Assembly: GCA_016987375.1 (NCBI GenBank)
Contig: PJRA01000524.1
Coordinates: 1,450,664 to 1,474,707, forward strand
Origin: Brachionus koreanus
Taxonomy: Eukaryota > Rotifera > Eurotatoria > Ploima > Brachionidae
Length of the DNA: 24,044 nucleotides
Direction of reading: 5' to 3'
A program made the translations under genes and the position numbers. Shown here piece after piece: positions 19,012-24,044 of the stretch. Positions within the stretch are counted from its first letter, which is position 1. Every line of letters begins with the position of its first letter. The notes under the pieces were generated by a model. That model saw only the letters and a list, made by a program, of their open reading frames with translations. It had not been told where the DNA came from and searched no databases.

Positions 19012-21557
19012 ATGAATCCCGAAGTAGAAAATCAGATTCGTAACAATGTAAATTGGACCAATTTGCCAAACAGCATTAGGCAAGTAAATCTAAATTTTTA
19101 AGTGACTATTTTTCTTTGTTTTTATAAACTAATACGACTTGTTCAAGTTAATTGGTAATTCCCAAAAAGAATATGAAAAATGTATTGTTAATTATTGTAT
19201 TAAAAATCAAGTTCGCTTTAAAGAAAGCCTCGGTACTATTTAAAATAAAAGAGCTTATTTAAAATTTTTATTCAATAAATAATTTTTTTTTTATTTTTAA
19301 AGTAAAACAAATTCGTAGAGATGAAAAAAAGTACTATGAAGATTTGTTGAGTTACAGCAAAGATAACTTTATGCTTTACCCATACCATTTGAGTGACATA
19401 TTTGTTCGGGGTCTTCGGATAACGCCGTTCAATTACTACTTGGAAATGATGGCTCAACTGATGACATCTGAGAGAAGCTATGACACACTTCCGAACTTTA
19501 CTGCTTTTGATTGTGTGCGTCTGCTAGGAGTTGGCCGAAACCAGTACATAGACATAATGAACAAGTACAGGTCGTCCAATCGATTGCGGACAATAGGCTT
19601 CTCTAGGCGAAAGCCGATCAAGTCTCTTTTGCCCACTAGTCCTTGTGATATACTGATCGAGCCGTGGTGGAGGCTCAATGCAGGCTGCATTACAGACGAT
19701 GACGTAAAACTGCTTAATTCAGATGAAAAAAAATGCTTGGACAGTATTATCGATTATGAAAAGCCGATAGAAGCCGGCAAGCTAGACCATGAATCGGTGC
19801 ATTTGTTGTATCGTAAAGGACTTGTCTATGTAGATGTGCCTTTGGATAAAAATGATTGTGTTGAAGTTCCACCTTTGGAGAGCTTTGTAATGAACCGAAT
19901 TACTGGCGACTACTTTGAGACTCTTTTGTACAAATTGTTTGTCTCGATAGATGAGCGTACTTGTCTCGACGAATTGGCAACTCTTTTGGAAATCGATTTG
20001 GACTTGGTCCTCAATGCAGTTTCACTCTATTGTCGTCTCTCAATAGCCAAGAAAAAACAGCAAATTGACGAGTCTAGTTTTGACTCTAGCTGGAGAGATT
20101 ACAAATCCAAATTTCAAAAACAAATTAAATCTGAGGAAAGCTTACTGCAATGGAGTAGTAAAAAAAATGAAAATTTTTTTGAGGACGAAGATCTTAAATC
20201 TTCGCCGGTTAGCATAAATTTATCCGAGAGTCTTTCATTAAAAACTCCAAGTCCAAGAACAGAGAGCACATTTTTGCTCGCATCTCCTTCGGAAAAAGAA
20301 AAGGCCGAATGTGGCAAAAAAATTGCTTTTCTATTTGACTCGACTTTGACTGCTTTTTTAATGATGGGCAATTTATCATCAGGTCTAAAAAATCATGCAG
20401 TTACTTTGTTCGAAGTGGGTAAACTAACCGATCAATCATTAGATAATTTTATATTTGAATTGGAAAAAATTCCAAATGATATAAGTGAAGGTGAAGCGCA
20501 GCGATACTTTGATCATGCTTTGATTTTTAAATCAACAATTCAGTTCTTGCGCTACAATACAGATTTAAAGCTTTTTTCCAATTTAAAAGAAAAAGAAAAT
20601 GGTGACAAAATTTATGTAGAAGACGAACCACTTGGAGTTGATCTACTTAGATGTGAGAGTTTGGCCAGTTTGGATGAAGATTCAAGACAGAGAATTTTGG
20701 CCAAAAATTACTCTATCATTTTCTCTATGGCACCGTACAGTAGTTCGGGCGAAGCTCATAACTCGCCACCATTATGTACGGATAGTCCATTTCATTTTGG
20801 ACCAGCAATTCCCGAAATGAACAGCTTTTGGTTCAAGCTTTATTTATACAAATTAATTGAAGATGGTCCAGTCAGCCTTTTTTTGCCCAAAGGCTATCGT
20901 TTGCAACACTTGCCCAGCATTTTTAAAAATTTTGAAAAATTTCTTATCTACACATGGGGTCATGACTCCATAGTGGCCACCTATTCTAATCTTCTGTTAG
21001 TTTTAAATGATTCGTTAGTTCATAGTCCGATTTTGGTACAATGCTATGCGGAACATGAAGACGGAACTCAGATAATACACATAGCTTTCAATGACACAAC
21101 TCATCCATTGTTTGAACATCCGTCTGTTAAAAAACTACACGAAAAGCTTTGTCTAAAACACTTTTGTGGATATATAACTTTAATTAATCCGTACAGCTTG
21201 GATGATAAAAATTTTGATGAATGGGTCTTTTTGGATCTAAGATATGGAATTCCTTTGTTTGATAACAAACTAAATTTGAATATACTAAGTCTTTTTAGAG
21301 AAAATAATCTCGGATGCTGGCAAAATTTGAATTCAATGATGGATATTAGCCGTAAAGTGTCAACAGACCTAACTGATTTTATTCAAAGTTATCAAACAAT
21401 CGGACTAAATAAGCAGAAAAATTTGGCCGACAAGTCAGATGACTATTTTATCAATAGTTTGAATAGTAAAGCACTTAAAAGCAAAAAACTAAATCATTCG
21501 CTTGTTTTGTTTCCTACACAGTGTATTTTATTCAATAAAGATATTACGATTTTATAA
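19012..21557 (+). CDS. FAM91A1: FAM91A1 orthologue, three exons
   Basis: FAM91A1 works with TBC1D23 and WDR11 at the trans-Golgi network in capture of endosome-derived vesicles. Exons are 19012-19083 (phase 0), 19148-19232 (phase 1) and 19303-21557, with introns of 64 and 70 bp, giving about 803 residues (human 838). Exon 1 gives MNPEVENQIRNNVNWTNLP, the family N-terminus. Exon 2 gives the GNSQKEYEK block and exon 3 resumes with VKQIRRDEKKYYEDLL. The N-terminal FAM91 domain shows FMLYPYHLSDI, LRITPF and LPNFTA, and NRITGDYFETLLYK near its end. A Ser-rich linker separates it from the C-terminal domain, which opens with IAFLFDSTLTAFLMMGNLS and includes GEAQRYFDHAL, GPAIPE and FWFKLY. The protein ends soon after an ILFNKD block and lacks the Leu-rich tail of human FAM91A1. 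An AATAAA lies at 21606-21611, about 50 nt after the stop. It is divergent from the ANCHR gene. Confidence 0.95.
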
Positions 21558-21888
21558 TTGTGTTTTGTTGATTAAATCTATTTTAATTTTTTAGTTATTT
21601 ATTTAAATAAAAATATATATCTTTATTTTATTTTTATTAAAAGCTTTTAATTGAATCTAAATCTGTCTAGATCTTATTATCAAATATTTAACATTTAAGA
21701 CTGAAATACTTTTTTTCTAATTACTTTAAATTAATATAATTTTAAATTTTAATTGTTTAATAGCAAAAAAATTTGAAGCAATCAATGAAAATTTTTTAGA
21801 ATTTTTTTTTTTTAAAGCTTAGTCAATGTTTTGCAAGATTTTCAAATCATGTCTTAAAATTTTACAAACTAATGAACATATTAGCTTT

Positions 21889-22134
21889 CTAAAACGCAAC
21901 AGATATTCGATTTTCACCAAAAATTGTTCCAATATACATTTCTGTAAGATAAATTTTATCTGAAAAAATATCATAACTATTCATAACATCAGGTCTAAAA
22001 ACATAATTCTGAAGATATTTTTTTAGCTTTAAAGCTTTTTGGTTAGTCGAATCGGCTAAAATTTTTAAGATAAAAATACAAAAAATAATATGCCTTTTAG
22101 TTTGTAAAATTTCAGACTTGCCCGATTCTCTAAT
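21889..22134 (-). CDS. Possible orphan 3'-terminal exon, unknown protein
   Basis: The frame is open for 81 codons from a candidate acceptor (TTTAAATTAG) to a TAG at 21889. It contains no ATG until the last third, so it would be a terminal exon and not a whole gene. The translation has balanced composition, with stretches such as ILADSTNQKALKLKKYLQ and IYLTEMYIGTIFGENR that read like folded protein. I recognise no family. No upstream exon with a matching donor is visible before the inverted repeat at 22287. A pseudogene fragment or a chance frame are both possible: a few frames of this length are expected at random in the window. Confidence 0.3.
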   Translation of the reverse strand: MRESGKSEILQTKRHIIFCIFILKILADSTNQKALKLKKYLQNYVFRPDVMNSYDIFSDKIYLTEMYIGTIFGENRISVAF

Positions 22135-22286
22135 CTAATTTAAATCTTGATTTGAAAATATCAGTGTGACTCGGCCGTTATTCAAAAAAAATATGAGAAA
22201 AATTCTCAAGTGGGTTTTTTTTTCTATTTTTTTTTCCTATGGAAAGGATTGTTCGATTCATAAATTTGAAATTTCACTTTTTTTTT

Positions 22287-22488
22287 GAAAATTTGGCAAA
22301 ATGAAAATAATTTAAAATTTTTACATTTTCATATTTTTATATTTTTGTGCAATTTTTTTTTTAAAACACTCTCAAATTATTTGGTAGACAAAAATAAAAT
22401 TAAAAATTTTCTTAAATATTGCAAAAAAAATCTAAAAATATGAAAATGTAAAAATATAAAATTATTTTCATTTTGCCGAAAATTTTTC
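22287..22488. repeat. Large inverted repeat, arms about 65-70 bp, near-perfect
   Basis: The left arm 22287-22355 and the right arm 22418-22488 are reverse complements with only a few mismatches and short gaps. Both contain GGCAAAATGAAAATAATTT and TTTTTACATTTTCATATTTT (or complements), and pairing extends through GCAAT near the loop. The spacer is about 62 bp. Transcription through it would make a long stable hairpin RNA. It lies downstream of both FAM91 and the HtrL-family gene, so read-through from either side could transcribe it. It is more likely a foldback or miniature element than a gene, but small-RNA production is possible. Confidence 0.8.
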
Positions 22489-22626
22489 AGATTATTAAAT
22501 CTGAGTATTTTCTAAGTGCTTGTAGACGCATTGTTCAAAAAAGTGTAATTTTTAGAAATAATTATCAAATTTAAGTAGATTCTTCTTCTTTAAAAAAAAG
22601 ACATTGTTTGGGAAGGGTTTATTTAT

Positions 22627-23607
22627 TTAAAAGATTAAAGAAAATTTATTATTAGAACAAGGATAATTCTTTTCATTAGCAAAAAAATACTGGTAGAAAA
22701 ACCATTGATTATAGCCTACTGTACAATTGATTGACCATGTTTTTAATTTTTTAATAAATTTAAATTTTTTAACATAAGTCACATAGTTCATTAAATTTTG
22801 TTCTTTGCCTATGAAAATGCCTTGATCATATAACTCATCATGAACTTGATAGAAAGCTGTCGAAGTGTGCACTACCGCTTCATTGCTTCCCGCTATGAAT
22901 GTTGCTTGAATTATATCACTAACAGGATTTATTTTATTTTCAATAACATTATTTATTTGACCATATAAAATATTATCTTTTAACCTTTGGGCAAGTTTTT
23001 GAACAAAGTTTAAATCTGGCCAATGTTTGAGAACCTGTCCTCGCCAAGCGCCAATATCACTATAAATAAAAAAATTTGATTTAAATGGATTTGATTTGAC
23101 CACTGATTGCATAACATAATGTTTACTATTCCAAACTGCGTATAAATTTGGATTATGAATTGATTTTTCTGGATCCAAATTCCATTGTTTTGTCTTATAA
23201 TTTTCAGTATAACTTCGATTTCTCCATATTTCTAATTGATTTAGCAATTGCCATACATCATTGAACAAAACAAACTTGGCAACAACCTGGTTTTGTTGTG
23301 TTTGATTTTTTAAAAAATCATATGATGAAGTATCGGTGTAGATAATAATAGGTGCAGCTACACTTTTCATAAACGTTTTAGTCCATTTTTCATAATCATT
23401 GTTTTTGTGTTTGCTGCGTGGAAATTTAAAATAAATAGTTATTATTGTTACAAAACTAGTGATATTAGATATCTCAGGATATTTTTCTTTATGGTCTTTT
23501 AGAAATACGACAGAGTTAGATGATTTAGAATGGCCATTGAAATAAAGTAAATGTAAAGAAAAGATAACTAATATAACTAAAATTGTTAGTATTACATAAT
23601 TTTTCAT
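22627..23607 (-). CDS. HtrL/YibB-family type II membrane protein
   Basis: This is a single-exon gene of 326 residues from the ATG at 23607. Residues 4-23 are a strongly hydrophobic helix after a short N-terminus (MKNYVILTILVILVIF), suggesting a type II Golgi-style membrane anchor or an uncleaved signal. The body matches the HtrL/YibB family of animals and bacteria: SFVTIITIYF at the first strand, a YEKWTKTFM block, APIIIYTD, and the signature NPNLYAVWNSKHYVMQ (152-167). It continues with NPFKSNFFIYSDIGAWR (173-189), FIAGSNEAV, and a downstream GKEQNLMN. The organisation (short strand, D-containing F-I-x-x-D-x-G motif, helix) resembles nucleotide-sugar-dependent glycosyltransferases, but the reaction is not established for this family. 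Predicted N-glycosylation sequons occur at N48, N101, N130 and N294. An AATAAA on the minus strand lies only a few bases after the stop codon. Confidence 0.88.
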   Translation of the reverse strand: MKNYVILTILVILVIFSLHLLYFNGHSKSSNSVVFLKDHKEKYPEISNITSFVTIITIYFKFPRSKHKNNDYEKWTKTFMKSVAAPIIIYTDTSSYDFLKNQTQQNQVVAKFVLFNDVWQLLNQLEIWRNRSYTENYKTKQWNLDPEKSIHNPNLYAVWNSKHYVMQSVVKSNPFKSNFFIYSDIGAWRGQVLKHWPDLNFVQKLAQRLKDNILYGQINNVIENKINPVSDIIQATFIAGSNEAVVHTSTAFYQVHDELYDQGIFIGKEQNLMNYVTYVKKFKFIKKLKTWSINCTVGYNQWFFYQYFFANEKNYPCSNNKFSLIF

Positions 23608-24044
23608 TTTAAATAGTTCAGGAGAAATTTTTGAGATTTATCTTTTTATTTAGTCAAGTATTTTATCGAAAAAAAGAGATAAATTAAATTATTTTGTTTT
23701 AGAACTAGATATTTAATTTAAATTGTAATATACTTCGATAACAAAGACAAAGATATTAGAAAAAAATGCCTTTGCAAGCTTTTTATTAAAAATGAAATGT
23801 ACTGTAATCAGTTTAAATGATTACAATAATTACTGAAATCTATGTGAATTATCGTAATTTTAGAAAAATTTCGATCAAATTAAATTTAAAAAAGTCCAAA
23901 ATATTTTGAAAAATAAAATTAGAAAAAAAAAGAAATTTTTATAAAAGAAGCAAAAAATTTTCAAATACTTTTAAATTCACAAATTTCTTTTTTATTTTCA
24001 TTAACAAGAAACTAATATTTTCTAAAATTCAACAGGCTAGTGCC
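23608..24044. other. 5' flank of the HtrL-family gene
   Basis: No gene is seen. This AT-rich interval should contain the promoter of the HtrL-family gene. No confident TATA or initiator element can be separated from the background. Confidence 0.5.

Noticed and set aside
20632..20820. Plus-strand frame inside FAM91 in another phase
   Set aside because: It is an out-of-frame shadow of the conserved FAM91 C-terminal domain.

Overview
The window is nuclear DNA from an animal with a very AT-rich, gene-sparse genome. Intergenic DNA is dominated by A/T runs. The genes carry spliceosomal introns that are almost all 46-70 bp long with GT..AG ends. The gene content is metazoan: the NER nuclease XPF/ERCC4, a FAM91A1 orthologue, an ANCHR/ZFYVE19-like abscission regulator, and a type II membrane protein of the HtrL/YibB family. 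Extreme AT content, tiny introns and an HtrL-type protein would fit a monogonont rotifer such as Brachionus, but that is an inference from general features. Another compact-intron invertebrate is possible.

Layout. 1-4100: no gene seen; one copy of a dispersed repeat, a possible tRNA-derived relic and many A/T runs. 4101-5554 (+): two-exon gene for a Gln/Ser-rich coiled-coil protein with a 28-nt first coding exon. 5555-7457: no intact gene; a dead non-LTR reverse-transcriptase fragment (-) next to a 30-bp perfect palindrome. 7458-11559 (-): complete XPF gene that I reconstruct as eight coding exons. Its only long intron (779 bp) holds a second copy of the dispersed repeat. 11673-11737: hairpin just upstream of XPF. 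12890-13304 (-): two-exon gene for a small secreted Cys-rich, dibasic-rich, prohormone-like protein. 13305-17764: no firm gene; an imperfect inverted repeat, an open frame without a start codon, and a third repeat copy. 17765-18811 (-): ANCHR-like gene, five exons. 18812-19011: short shared promoter with two CCAAT boxes and a CACGTG box. 19012-21557 (+): FAM91, three exons. 21889-22134 (-): possible orphan terminal exon. 22287-22488: large inverted repeat. 22627-23607 (-): HtrL-family gene, single exon.

How the genes relate. They are unlinked housekeeping functions and not an operon: DNA repair (XPF), cytokinetic abscission control (ANCHR), and endosome-to-Golgi vesicle capture (FAM91). The only structural coupling is the head-to-head ANCHR/FAM91 pair, whose start codons are 200 bp apart, so they probably share regulatory elements. 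The main corrections offered here are gene models: open frames begin at non-ATG codons because they start inside exons, one apparent stop codon is a splice donor, and one long frame runs through an unrecognised 51-nt intron. I see no CRISPR array, no intact transposon and no convincing functional tRNA or rRNA gene. I did not find a demonstrably new multi-gene system. The best novelty candidates are the secreted Cys-rich precursor and the hairpin-forming repeats.
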